From assembly GCF_901000735.1 (NCBI RefSeq), contig NC_081541.1, positions 5,821,021 through 5,885,020 on the forward strand: a stretch of DNA of 64,000 bases, written 5' to 3'. Below, piece by piece: positions 49,943 to 61,688 of this stretch. The notes under the pieces were generated by a model, which was not told the origin of the DNA, did not search any database, and saw only the letters and a program-made list of their open reading frames with translations. The translations under genes and the position numbers were made by a program. Origin of the DNA: Corylus avellana (lineage: Eukaryota; Streptophyta; Magnoliopsida; Fagales; Betulaceae). How positions within the stretch are numbered: position 1 is the stretch's first letter; the number at the start of each line of letters is the position of its first letter.

Positions 49943-51088
49943 GTAACGATTCCCTTCTTCCTCATCGTCTTCTAGGTTTTCACTGGCTTTCCCTTTTTTT
50001 TTTGTTTTTGTTTTTTTTTTGGTATATAATTTTGCTTTTTGAATTTATTTTGCATAGTTGTGGATTTTGATCGTCGATTGTAATGGTATTCGCTTGATCT
50101 GAGCTTATGTATTGCGTTTTATGATTACAGGTCCTTGTTTTTGTAGTGGGCTTGTTGTAGATCTGTTGTCCGCTTTTTTTTTTAGGTATTTAGGTTTTTG
50201 ATCTAAATTTCGACGATTGATTATTGTTTTCTGCTTGTTATGGATCTGAACTCTTGATTAATTGATTGATGAATAAGATTGTAATAGATATTCATTGTGG
50301 TTAAATCTCCGTGTTGTTGGATTCCGCTGATTTGAACTTTGGGATTGGTGGTTCGAGTTGGCTTTTTTTAGAGAAAGCTCCTCCGATCTATGAAATTCGT
50401 TTTAGTGCTGGATTTTTATTGTTTATTCATTTATATTTTGTTAATGTTTTATTATTCTATGTTTGATTTTTTTGTTTTTCAAACACTGGGTTCCAAGGTG
50501 ATAAATGCTTTGATTCTCTGGTTATTTTTCAAACAGTGTGTAATGAAAACGGTTTGTATTACATGAGAAGAGTTTGACATGAAGTAATTAGAAAGATATT
50601 GATTGATTATTGTGCTTGGTTCATCAAAAATGTTGTGTGGATTGATGTATTTATCAATCTGTTTGTCTAAATGGCATAAATGGTTGCACGCCTGTTGTGT
50701 GGAAAAAATTTGGCTGTAATTGGGCCTTGAACTTATATATGTCGATATAACCTTACCATTTTCAGATTTGAGTTTTTAAATGATGCTAAGATAGTTTCTG
50801 TTTCTATTTTCTATGAAGTGATGGTCGATTGATAATTTAGGATCCCCACTAATGTGAATCTTATTTTTGTGTATGAATTAGATCTTACTTTCAGCTCTTG
50901 GTGGTGTATCAATTTATAAATCTGTGCTCTTGATTTATTTAAATCATCTAGTGTGCAAGAAATAAGGATCGAAACAAAGAAAGCGTGGGATGAAAACCTT
51001 GTGTAGTCTGTTTATTAGTGTTTTATGTTTGCAATCTTTTTATGAAATAGTTTAATCATTGTAAAATAATTATGTTATTTGATTTCAG
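49943..51088 (+). other. eIF5 5'-leader intron
   Basis: Donor AAG|GTAACGATT at 49943 after a pyrimidine-rich leader exon, and the best acceptor GATTTCAG at 51088. It is T-rich, like plant leader introns that raise expression. An alternative acceptor lies at TTTTGCAG near 51119. Confidence 0.65.
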
Positions 51089-51158
51089 GAGATTGGCAGT
51101 TTAATCTGCTATTTTGCAGCTCGCTAAAGTGGAGGGTATTAAGTTCGAAGCTTCTTTT

Positions 51159-51404
51159 ATGTCTGAACAGGCTACTTTCTTTTTGTCATCAATTGGGTTA
51201 CTTGGTGAGTACTGTCCTACGTCTAGGAAAAAGAACGGACATATTGTTGATAAAGTTGGATGCATGCATCTTGGCTTATCAGAAGGCTACAGTGCACACT
51301 GTTTGGGTTGCCAGTTTATGCGTCCTTTTCCAATTGCTAACTTTACTGGTAAAGGAGGATTTCTGGTCACAAGAAAACCTGCATCTGATTTGTGCCACTT
51401 CTGA
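51159..51404 (+). other. Upstream ORF in the eIF5 leader (81 codons)
   Basis: ATG at 51159 opens MSEQATFFLSSIGLLGEYCP and stops at 51404, 42 bp before the eIF5 ATG. If the spliced leader keeps this part, scanning ribosomes would meet it first, so it could damp or tune eIF5 translation. This is inference only. Confidence 0.4.
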
Positions 51405-51446
51405 GAAACTTAATCCACCAGTCTGACTGTAGACTGTAGTAACAAG

Positions 51447-52886
51447 ATGGCACTACAAAACATTGGTGCTTCAAACCGTGATGATGCTTTCTATAGGTAT
51501 AAGATGCCAAGAATGGTAACGAAGATTGAAGGTAGAGGAAATGGAATCAAAACTAATGTGGTTAACATGGTTGAGATTGCAAAGGCTCTTGCTAGACCTG
51601 CTTCTTACACCACAAAGTATTTCGGTTGTGAGCTTGGAGCACAGTCCAAATTTGACGATAAGACTGGAACTTCCCTTGTTAATGGTGCCCATGACACTGC
51701 AAAGCTTGCCGCACTTCTTGAAAACTTCATTAAGAAATATGTTCAATGCTATGGCTGTGGCAACCCCGAGACTGAGATACTGATCACTAAGACGCAGATG
51801 ATCACCCTGAAATGCGCTGCATGTGGATTTATTTCAGATGTTGATATGCGGGACAAGCTTACAACATTTATTGTCAAGAACCCGCCTGAGCAAAAGAAGG
51901 GATCAAAAGACAAGAAGGCAATGAGGAGGGCTGAGAAGGAGCGGCTTAAGGAAGGGGAGGCTGCTGATGAGGAGCAGAAGAAGCATAAAAAGGAGGTAGT
52001 GAAGAAGAAAGGCACCTCTGGTAGTGCAAAGGATGTTGCTTCCAAAGCATCAATTAAGAAAAAAAGCAATAGCTCTGATGAGGATCACTCCCCAACTTAC
52101 AGCCAGGCTGATGAGAATGACCAAGCAGTCGATGATGATGATGATGTCCAGTGGCAGACAGACACTTCATTGCAGGCAGCTCGGCAGCGCATCCAGGAAC
52201 AGTTGAGTGCTGTAACTGCTGATATGGTCATGCTTTCTACAGAAGAGGAGAAGCAAAAGTCTGCAAAGAATTCTCCAGGACGCGAAGGGAAAACTCAGAT
52301 TAATGGACACAGCAACGGTCTTACTAGTGCCCATGGGAAACTCGATGAAGAGAAGCAAAAGTCTGCAAAGAATTCTCCGGGGTGCGAAGGGAAAACGGAG
52401 ATTAATGGACACAGCAACGGTCACAGTAGTGCCCACGGGAACCTTGTTGACGCCATAAGGGAATTCCTGAAGAAGGGTTCCTCTGCAAGCCAGCTGAAAT
52501 CCTTTTTGGGATCACTCACTGGGAATTCCCAAGAAGTCATGGATGCCCTGTTTGATGCTCTCTTTGGGGGCATTGGAAAGGGGTTCGCAAAAGATGTGGC
52601 CAAAAAGAAGAACTACTTGGCAGCAGCCACTCAAGAGGAGGGATCTCAGATGGTTCTGTTGCGCGCTTTGGAGTCTTTCTCTGCAAAGGCAAGTCCCGAG
52701 GCTGCTAAGGAGGTGGCATTGGTTCTGAAAGCACTTTATGACGGTGATCTGTTGGAGGAGTCGTCTGTATTCGAGTGGTACCAGCAGGGTTTGGTTGGTG
52801 GCAACAAAACCTCCCGGATTTGGAAGAATATTGAGCCCTTTATTCAGTGGCTTCAGAATGCTGAGTCCGAGTCAGAAGAGGAGTGA
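51447..52886 (+). CDS. eIF5: Eukaryotic translation initiation factor 5 (eIF5)
   Basis: Single coding exon, 479 aa, as in other plant eIF5 genes. eIF5 is the GTPase-activating protein for eIF2 in the 43S/48S initiation complex. The N-terminal domain opens MALQNIGASNRDDAFYRYKM; R17 aligns with the yeast arginine finger R15. A zinc ribbon follows with C101, C104, C123 and C126 (QCYGCGN, LKCAACG). Residues about 150-325 are a charged Lys/Glu linker with an Asp run. The C-terminal W2/MIF4G-like domain (about 330-479) ends with the acidic-aromatic tail FIQWLQNAESESEEE that binds eIF2-beta. The linker holds a 34-residue tandem duplication, making the protein longer than the roughly 440-450 aa I recall for plant homologues. 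Confidence 0.96.
   Translation: MALQNIGASNRDDAFYRYKMPRMVTKIEGRGNGIKTNVVNMVEIAKALARPASYTTKYFGCELGAQSKFDDKTGTSLVNGAHDTAKLAALLENFIKKYVQCYGCGNPETEILITKTQMITLKCAACGFISDVDMRDKLTTFIVKNPPEQKKGSKDKKAMRRAEKERLKEGEAADEEQKKHKKEVVKKKGTSGSAKDVASKASIKKKSNSSDEDHSPTYSQADENDQAVDDDDDVQWQTDTSLQAARQRIQEQLSAVTADMVMLSTEEEKQKSAKNSPGREGKTQINGHSNGLTSAHGKLDEEKQKSAKNSPGCEGKTEINGHSNGHSSAHGNLVDAIREFLKKGSSASQLKSFLGSLTGNSQEVMDALFDALFGGIGKGFAKDVAKKKNYLAAATQEEGSQMVLLRALESFSAKASPEAAKEVALVLKALYDGDLLEESSVFEWYQQGLVGGNKTSRIWKNIEPFIQWLQNAESESEEE
52245..52448 (+). repeat. 102-bp in-frame tandem duplication inside eIF5
   Basis: Two units starting at 52245 and 52347, each encoding EEKQKSAKNSPG followed by EGKT-INGHSNG--SAHG. The exact 102-bp period keeps the frame. 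The few substitutions suggest a young event. Confidence 0.9.
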
Positions 52887-53214
52887 TCCTGAACGCCCTA
52901 CTTTGCCTACATTACTTCTACTACTATCTATCTCAATGGAAATTAAATGGTTTAATTTGTGTTTTATTCCGTCGTTGATGTCTGTCTTGGTGTCTGGAAA
53001 TAAAAGGATAAGCATTGGGCTGGCTTTTCTGAGCCTGTCAGCTGCCCAATGCTTTGCTTTTGTTGTTTAATTTGAGTTGGCTTGCCTGTTTGACCTAAAG
53101 ACGATAAATGCTTTTATTTATGTTGTGTTAAATTGAGTCTGCCGTTTGGTTTCTATGAAGTTTGGTTTTATTATGCATTTGTATTATCTTTCTATTTGGA
53201 ATTTTTTTTTTTGG

Positions 53215-53589
53215 GTTAAATACTAAAAACCTCCTAGGGTTAAGATACTTTATTTTTTTTCTTAAGTTTTGATTTGTATCAAAAGTACATGTGATTTTGA
53301 TAAAATTAAATTGGTTATTTCATTCATTGATCGTTAGGTTAGTTGTCTTAACTGAAGTTGACGTGAACCAATTAAAATTTGTCACCTAGTATAAGCCACC
53401 TAATTAAATTTTTTATTTAAAAAAAATATTAATTGGTTCATGTATCAGTGATGTAGACTTTCGTTGGTCAACGGATAGAATAAGCAATTTGGTCTTTATT
53501 AAAATAACTTATACATCTTGTAAAACAAATCAAAACCTTGGGAGAAAAAATAAACAGTCCAAACCTTAAAGGGGTTTTTAGTATTTAAC
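53215..53589. mobile_element. Long-TIR MITE (Mutator- or foldback-like)
   Basis: Starts GTTAAATACTAAAAACC and ends with its complement GGTTTTTAGTATTTAAC. Imperfect inverted similarity extends about 70 bp inward on each side (shared TTTGATTTGT motifs). It lies in T-runs, so the target duplication cannot be told from the homopolymer. Confidence 0.8.
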
Positions 53590-54196
53590 TTTTTTTTTTT
53601 TTTTTTCTTTCATGTTTGGGTTGCATGGATACTGTGTGTTACTCTCGTCACAATAGTTCTTGGAAGCTGCCCAAAGACAAAACAGTTTGCTTCAATGTGG
53701 TTCTTTTTACAGTGTAATAGCTCAAGTACCCGCCGATGATCGTATAAATGCGACTAAAAGTCAGAGTGCACATCCCATTTAAATCTTTTGCGGATAAAAA
53801 AAATTTAATGATTTTTTTTTTTAAAAAAAAAAATTTATGATAGATGTTAAAAATTAATGATCTATTTGATCGAAGGAGTGAATTTATAAAAAGTCATACC
53901 TCAGATACCTTGAGTTCGTGTTTGAGAAGAGAAAAGAGAAGCAAGTTTTTGATAAGGTTAACGAACAAAGCCCTAGTTGTCCATAAATAGGAAAGACATT
54001 GTATTATAATACAGAAAAGCAATTCATAGAAGGATTCCCAAAATGATTCCATTTATAACTTCGCATATGAAAAAGGCAGATCCAAATTAAAACCAACTAC
54101 AGAAGACTCTTAACCTTTGTCTCAAAGCCAAGTTAGCCAAATTTATGGTGGAGGGGTTGGGTTTCTATTTTGTATAAAATGAAATAAACATGAAGT
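53590..54196. other. Convergent 3' regions of eIF5 and RH58, no gene seen
   Basis: Includes A/T runs near 53809-53832 and the likely RH58 3' UTR (about 54000-54196). Confidence 0.5.
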
Positions 54197-57100
54197 CTAT
54201 AAAATAAGTTCTTCACAGTTAAACAACAATTCATTTTCATATCTTTGCAAAACAAATCGCTCCTCTGACATTATAATGTTGGTAACAATACATTTGTTGT
54301 CTGAAAATGGTTTCCTACCTGTTCTTCCCGCTCGATGAAGATAATCTACAGCAGTTCTTGGCAGATCAAAGTTGTATATATGAGTTGTTTCTGGTAGGTC
54401 AACCCCTCTAGCCGCTATATTTGTTGCTACTAGAAGATAGTTTCCTCCTTGTCTCACTTCCTGCATTGAAAAAATGGATTTATCAGAGCATGTGGATTTT
54501 TGTGTTTTATCCACAAGTAATTGCTTATCTGACAATTCACAGATTAAAACGATCATCCTTTCCACTTTCTTAAAAGAACTAGACAAGGTATCATCATCAT
54601 ATGACAATTTTACCGAAACATTACTGCATCTTGTGTAACCTCCATGATTAAACTCCCATAATTCAAAAAAGAACCATCTCCAATATTCATCCATAGTGGA
54701 ACTGAACTTTACTTACCCCGAGATAAGCTGCTCGTAAATTGAAGTTCGTGTCTTCTTCCAGAAGATGGATGTCTGAACAACCCACATATGAAGCCTTCAA
54801 GAAATCAACTAATAAAGTTGTTGATGGAACATTTCCAGCCTTCTTTGACTTCTCAGACTGAATAAGCAGATAAGATACCAATATCAATTTACCAGAGAAA
54901 TCCTCTCCTTTATTTCAAAAGAGACAAGTAAATAATTATTACATCCAATATATATTAATGCAACCCTGCCACCGGATTACTAGCTTCAAAGTTCTACCTG
55001 CACCTGGTCTTTTTCATACCTAATGCACAGGGATTCAAAAAGCCTGCTTTAAGGAAAATTGATTAAAATAACTCAATATCTAATAGGTTGTGTGTCTCAT
55101 GCCTAGTTGTATATAACTTCAGATAAATCATTGACATAATTATGTAGAATACTTATGTTCTAAACAAATTTCAATTCTACTCCAAACATAAATTTAATGA
55201 CTACATCAGTTTTAAGTAACCAATACGCAGAAGGATGTGTGCTGCAGACCTGCTCGCCAACAAAGATGATGCTAGACTCGGGTGCATCAGAATGTAATAA
55301 CGATAGCAACGTTTGATGCCTTCTGGTTTTGCCACATATCTGTTAAGCAACACAGTATTAGCACATTTTAAATGAGAAGCACAATGAAGAAACTTTTATA
55401 TTCTAAAGATTTCTTACCACGAATCTATGATGTAGGCATGATGGCATGGGGTGAATTGGATTGACATGGATATGAACCGCATCACTCTGTATATTGTAAC
55501 AAAATCATAATATGACATAGGAAACCAGAGACGGTACATGTCAAATCCCAACAAAGTTAACACAGAAACAAGAATTATATCAGCAAACCTTGGTCCACTT
55601 TTGCTGTATACAATCATGTAAAAATCGTCTGTGCTGGGGGATTGATGCACTGGCAAAAATTGTCTGACGGTTATTGAGTGATGAATATGAGGTCAAAAGC
55701 TTTCGAAGAGAACTGACTTCTTTTGAAGAATTGAACATGAAATCAACCTAACATAATAGGGAATATAAAATGTCACTCATTGTAAAAGAATATTTGAGCA
55801 GAGCCTTTTTTTTTTTTTTTTTTTTTTTTCGTTCCCTTAATAATAATTCACCAAACACAACAATGCAAGTCAAATTTGCCTCAGAAATATCGTGGAACCA
55901 CCTCAATTGACAGTTAAGTGAACAAAATAATCTTCTAATGCAAATAAGTGCCTACCCTTGCTGTCTTAAAATCCCAATAAAACACATATTCTTGCTCCAC
56001 AAAATCACAATGTCTAAAAATGTAGGGAAGACTCTCATCTAAACATTTTTAAAGTATAACCACTCCTTTACAACTTTTTTAACCAAAACTTTGACACGAG
56101 GAGTTTCCATTAACGAAAAACAAAATTATATTTCAATTACCTCATCAATTATCAGCACCCTCATTGATTCAAGCTTTAAGATTTGCTTATCAAGCATTTG
56201 GCACAAACTCCTTATTGTTGCCACCACTATTGTAGGGGGCTCCGCCTGAAAATTTTATGCAATCAATAAATTGCTCTGCAGATATGCATAATCTTCTTTT
56301 GGATTATATAGTACTATCAGTAACCGGAAAAGAATGTCCATATCAGTCAAAGCAATGCTATGAAAACCAAAAAAAAAAAAAAAAACACAAAACAAAATTG
56401 CAGTGTCCGGCAAAGAATGTCCATATCAGTCAAAGAAATGCTATGAAAACTAAAAAAAAAAAAAAAAAACACACACACAAAACAAAATTGCAACTGGTTC
56501 AAGTTGAGAGCCTTGGGTGAATCATATACATTAGTGCAACCTCTAGTACATCCCCTACATTACCAATAAAATTTTAGGAAAAAAGCTTAGTTAAAAAGAC
56601 ATTACAAAGTCATTCATGAGTCTGCATATGAATCCACCTAGATGCAAATGAAACTAATAATTAATTAGATTCATCATCCACCGATCCAGTCTAGCTTAAG
56701 ACCTAGTCATCAGACAGTATAAGATTTAGATAGAAACTCCTAATCACTAATATGATTTTCCTTGAAATGTGAACGCCTGAAATTCAAGCTTTTTTTGTGA
56801 GTGGAATCCCAGATGCCTAAAATCAAGTAATCAACCAAGTCTCAAGAGTCCTTCCCCTCCACAACTTCTTATTATAACATGTTATTTCATTCCTTCCAAA
56901 AGTGGCACCAGGAAAAAAAATCATGCAATCAAAATCTATCACAGGGAGACACTCTGAGAGTGAAGGCAACCTAATCAATTCAAGCTTATTTTTTCACATA
57001 TTCCCTCTGAAAAGAAGGAAGTGATGATATTTAAAGTTCCTTCAAAATGTTCTACATGGAACACAAAGTTGCAGCAACAGCCATTAACACCTTATCAACT

Positions 57101-58247
57101 ACTGGCCTCTATTTGATTAGTATCAAAGCCACGAGACTTGGAATATGATAACAAGAATGCACATAACCTTTAGCCAACTCTTGTGTCTTTTTAGCATTCC
57201 TCCATCTAACAGAGCCATGACTGTACACCCCTTCTGCTCCAATTCAAGTTCCATAGGCCTCCCAGCCAGAATCCGAGCAACTTTTGTAACCTTATTTTTT
57301 GGAAACAAATAACAATATTGCAATATAACATTAGTAAGCAAGAATAAATATGTCCAAAAAATAACAAACTAAAAATTATTTTAAGTCAGAAAAATCATCA
57401 ACGACATTTCTTACTTGCATGCCTAGTTCCCGAGTAGGCACTACTATTACTGCTTGCACGGCAGATCTTTGAGTGTTTATGACAGAAAATATCAAAAGCA
57501 GATATGCCAGTGTCTTCCCAGAACCTGTCTAGAGGACCCAAAGAAACAAGCACCACATAAAGTCTAATCAGTAACCCAGAAACATCCATCCATTCATTCG
57601 TTCATTCATGGGTTACTTTGTACACATTGGCACAAACATGATAAATTCACACAAAAACAATAATCAAATTGCAAAATCAGTTCCAATGGGCAGATTAGAC
57701 CTGCGCATGAAGTATAGAATCACGACCCGAAAACAGAACTGGCAGTGCTTGAAGCTGTACATCCGTTGGTCTAACATACCCAACCTCCTCTGCCCTATAT
57801 AATGAAAAGTTTACATCAGTCTGATTGCATTGTTTGCAACGAGAAAACCATTTCCAATATCTCATTTACAAATTGTATAGCTATAGAAAGCACAACACAT
57901 TCAAGTAGAGTAACAGTGTTAGACCTGCGTAATACATGTTCGGGAACGTGGCCTTCGCAGATTTCTCGGATAGTTGAGGCGTCCCTTTTGGGATTGGATT
58001 CTGTGGGTACAGAGGAATAGTTGGGAAGTGCTCGTGAAAGCCCGGTTTTGGAAATGGGGCAGGGAGGAGCTCGGTTGGGGAAGCTAATGGAGCACGGGGT
58101 TCTAGGGTTAGGGTTAGGGTTTTGGAATTGGAAGAGAAAACGAGCCCCAGGGCTGGTTGTCTCGGGGCCTATAGTTGGGAAATGAGAGAGAAGATGAATA
58201 GCTGGAAGAGTAGCCATTAGAGTTTCTGTGTGAGCCAGAGCAGCCAT
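54197..58247 (-). CDS. RH58: DEAD-box RNA helicase, plastid RH58 type
   Basis: Ten exons: 57925-58247, 57701-57794, 57415-57528, 57168-57290, 56141-56245, 55589-55747, 55418-55486, 55250-55339, 54717-54857 and 54197-54460, giving 493 aa. Phase closes throughout. Helicase motifs: I AQTGSGKT (138-145), Ia PTRELG (170-175), II DEVD (252-255) in place of DEAD, III SAS (286-288) in place of SAT, V ARGVDLP (423-429), VI HRAGRTGR (448-455). DEVD and SAS also occur in Arabidopsis RH58, as do VLQRYENEL and the EEL-type C-terminus. The ~90-residue N-terminus (MAALAHTETLMATLPAIHLL) is compatible with a chloroplast transit peptide; Met11 is an alternative start. Predicted role: ATP-driven RNA remodelling in plastids. 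Confidence 0.95.
56331..56496. repeat. 83-bp tandem duplication in RH58 intron 4
   Basis: AGAATGTCCATATCAGTCAA recurs at 56331 and 56414, each followed by ATGCTATGAAAAC, an A-run, then ACAAAACAAAATTGCA. It sits close to the acceptor of exon 5 on the gene strand but does not touch coding sequence. Confidence 0.88.
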
Positions 58248-58557
58248 GAAATGGGATTGGTGATGATTATAGATGGGAATAGCTGTCTATAAGCGCAGTA
58301 CAGAAAGTGCCACGTGCCCGAAATAAACAGCCGTCCGATTAAGTTGGGTGTTTTTAGGGAACGGTGAACGTGAACAGAGAGCCGGACAGGGAAAAATGAA
58401 AAATTGATGAGTATTTTATTTATTTTTTTTTTTTAGGGATTAAAAGGCGACTAATATTCTTTTATAAATAAATAAGTTTATAGGGGGTTAAAAAGGTTGA
58501 TAGAATTTGTCAATGAGTCACTCAGGCATTTATTATAGTAAAACATGTGTAACTTAT

Positions 58558-58673
58558 GGGTAATGTAATATAGCACGCCGCGTGCAAAAAAAAATTTTTT
58601 AAAAAAAAAAAAAAAAAAAAATTTTGCACTGTCGTGCGTGGGCGTGCCACGCACGACGTGCTAATCAGGACTC
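58558..58673. mobile_element. 116-bp MITE with 9-bp TSD (Mutator-like)
   Basis: Flanked by perfect 9-bp direct repeats GTAACTTAT (58549-58557 and 58674-58682). Imperfect inverted ends: left GGGTAATGTAATATAGCACG, right reverse-complemented GAGTCCTGATTAGCACGTCG. The interior is an A/T tract between GC-rich arms, so it would fold into a hairpin. A 9-bp duplication is the hallmark of MULEs. Confidence 0.75.
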
Positions 58674-61104
58674 GTAACTTATATATATCTATCTATATAT
58701 ATATATATTTATTTATTTAAAAAAATTGAGGAAGTGATCAAATTTCTTTGACCAAATAGGAGGTGGTCAAACCATCTCATTGAGGGTGATTCTACTGCCT
58801 TGTATGACAAAAAGAAAATTAAAGGATTATCAACCCACCCCTTTAGCCAAATTAAGGGATCGTCAAGCCACTCCTATTTGGCTAAAGGAGTGGCTCGACA
58901 ACACCCTCAATTTTTTTTTTAATATATTTTGTATTTGGTTTTTAATCATTTTTATTTTTATTGTAAATAATATGTGTTATAATATGATTGGTGTTGATAT
59001 CATTCATTAACAAATTGTGTTAAATTTTCTAACGGCTTTTTTTTTTTTTCTTTTTTCTTTTTTTTGTACCATGGTGAGTGTTTAGACACTTTTTAATCCT
59101 TGTGAAGTTATTTGTCAAAATCTCACACTATATGGATCAATTTTACATTTATCTATATATGATATCAATGGCTAAGACCCATATATATATATATAAGTAG
59201 GACCTAGCATCATAGCCCTTTTTTTTATTTATTATTATTATTTAAAAAAAAAAAAAATGTTCTTGAATGGTTGTACGTTTTGAATATATTTTTATGCTAA
59301 TTATTTAAGAGTAGGGCCCGAGTTAGCATTGCTTCATTGAAGGTCATTTATCAATTATCATCCTAGCGTGGAGTGTAAGGTAAGCTTCCACCTAACATCC
59401 AAGAATCAAATGAAACGTGATTAAGGTTGCATGGTGTAATTTACAAAAACAAGTATTTATCTTCTAATTTAATGTTAAAATTGAAAATAACTATGATTGG
59501 AAATTTTGTTTGAATAAAATATTTGGCCTTTGGTTTTTTTTTTTTTTTTGTTAACAACATATTGTTCTTCTCCTTTATTGGGGTTTTTATAAGTCTATAT
59601 TATATAAAAAGTTTGACCATAAATAATAAGATTTGAATTAATGACAAACATCTTATGATAGTTATAAAATTCCCATTAATTCCAAACACTAATCTTCCTT
59701 AAATAATTGCTAAACAATTGAAATTTATCATATACATCACCAATAACATGTTCGGTAATGGATATTTGTGACATTATTTGAGCTATGTGAAACTAAGAAA
59801 AAAAGAAGAAGAAATCATTAACAATAATAGATCTAAAAATAATATATATTATATAACTTGCATTATGCTATTTTTTGTTTGTATTCAGTCAATAGCATCT
59901 TCGCAAACAATCAAGAAAATGGGATTTGTTCAAAAACTACATAAGTTTTACAACAAATAGGGATATAAGTTTCTAATTTAAACAATTAAAAATGTTAGAC
60001 TATTTTTCATCTTAAGCTATTTTTTATACTAAGCCTTTATTTATTTATTTCTTTTTTGTAGGTCTGTCATCAACACCTTACTTTATTTGGTTTATCTTAT
60101 CATATTTACCACAACTTAATTTATCTATAAACACCTTACAAATGTAATTCAATTAAATATAATAGTTATGTAATTAATATATATATATATAATAGTGATG
60201 TAGCCTTAACAACCTTTGATCAATGGTAGACTTAGACCTCGAAGACTTAACCACCTCCAAAGTCTTCGTCTTTTTATCTCTCTATGTTTCCACATTATTC
60301 TTCTACTTTATATTTGACATAAATTTCTACACGGTATTAGAAATGTTGTTTTGTTTGTGCTTCTAATAATGATCATTTCGTCGTATGTGCAATTTTTATT
60401 ACTTGAGCATTTATTTAGTGTTTTTCGCTGCGATTAGCTTTGCACTAGACAAAAATTAAGAACCCGTTTGCTCTAGCACATGCCACTTGCAATTTCTACC
60501 ACCGGCTCCAAATGCCATGCGACTTTCGCCATTGTTGCTTTGGTTTCTCGAAGTTGATTATGGAAGTCTAAGACTATAATAAGGTTTGCAAGGTTGATCA
60601 TTGAAAGTCCTAACACCGATGGTTGTCGTATGTGTTGACACTTGCCAATTCTACATGCTTTTTCATCCCTATATCAATGGATATGTGCCCTTTTGGTTCG
60701 ACGACTCTACTGCACTGATCAAACCTTATGGTAGTTTCTCTCTGGGCTACATGCGCCGCCAACCCCTTTTGCGAGAAGATCCAAAAGGTTCAAAGAGAAG
60801 GTCCGAATGCATTTACATAAGTTCGAAGCCGTATAACAATGTCATGTAGTTGTGAAGATAATAATTTTGTACATTGGAGCGACAAAGATTGATATGCAGT
60901 GGATATTGCACTTAAAAGCACTAGCTAGATATAAGATAATAGTAAATAACATTCCAAATTATTTTGCAATTAAATAATTTGAAAGCGTCAAATCTCAACC
61001 CCACCTTTATATGGAAGAGGATACCCTCTATTTCAAATGAAAATGAGAATATTCAATTAATGTCTTTTAGAGAGATAAAATTGTCATTTTAATTTTGTGG
61101 ACAA
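58674..61104. other. Intergenic, no gene seen
   Basis: AT-rich spacer with TA tracts (near 58679-58710, 59179-59196) and long T/A runs. The 82-aa plus frame at 60601-60849 is the most open but has no recognisable domain. Confidence 0.5.
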
Positions 61105-61688
61105 CTCCCCTTGTGTTGGGTAGGTGAGAGTAGGCCTCCCCAACTATCCATGGCATGCCTTTATAGACCCTCCATCCTTCTTCTTCTTCTTCTTTTCTTT
61201 TTTAATTTTTAATTTTTTTTACATAATTATCTCAATAGCAAGTTCTGAGGTAGATAAACATGACAAGTGATAAGTTTTTCTGTTAAAGAGGGAGCGAAAA
61301 ATTTAAGAAAATAGCTTATTTATCAAGTGAGTAAAACTCAAGACTTTGTCCAAATCAAGGCAAAAAAGACTTGGACTTTTAATACAATTTTCCTTAAAGA
61401 AATCCAAAACTGGTTAAAAACTTAAAAGTAAATAATGAAATTAATAATTAAATAAATGAGATTGATTCTCTCATCAAAGACCCAAACCGTCTGAATCGGA
61501 TTTTCCCCTGCGTTTTCTGCCTTTTCTTCTTCTCTCCACAATTCTTTTCTTTGACTATTTACTCTCTCTCTCTAATACTTTTCCTTCTAGGGTTCTTTTC
61601 TTCATCAACTCCTCCTTCCTCCTCTCCATAAAATTCTCAACCTCTCTCATCTATTATCTTCAAGCTCACTCAGCCACACATACCCACA

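Noticed and set aside
51114..51158. Longer form of the eIF5 leader frame starting at 51114
   Set aside because: That start codon is TTG; the first ATG of the frame is at 51159.
58101..58124. Interstitial telomere or chromosome-fusion scar
   Set aside because: Only three TTAGGG-type units, lying in frame inside RH58 exon 1; plant telomeres are TTTAGGG.
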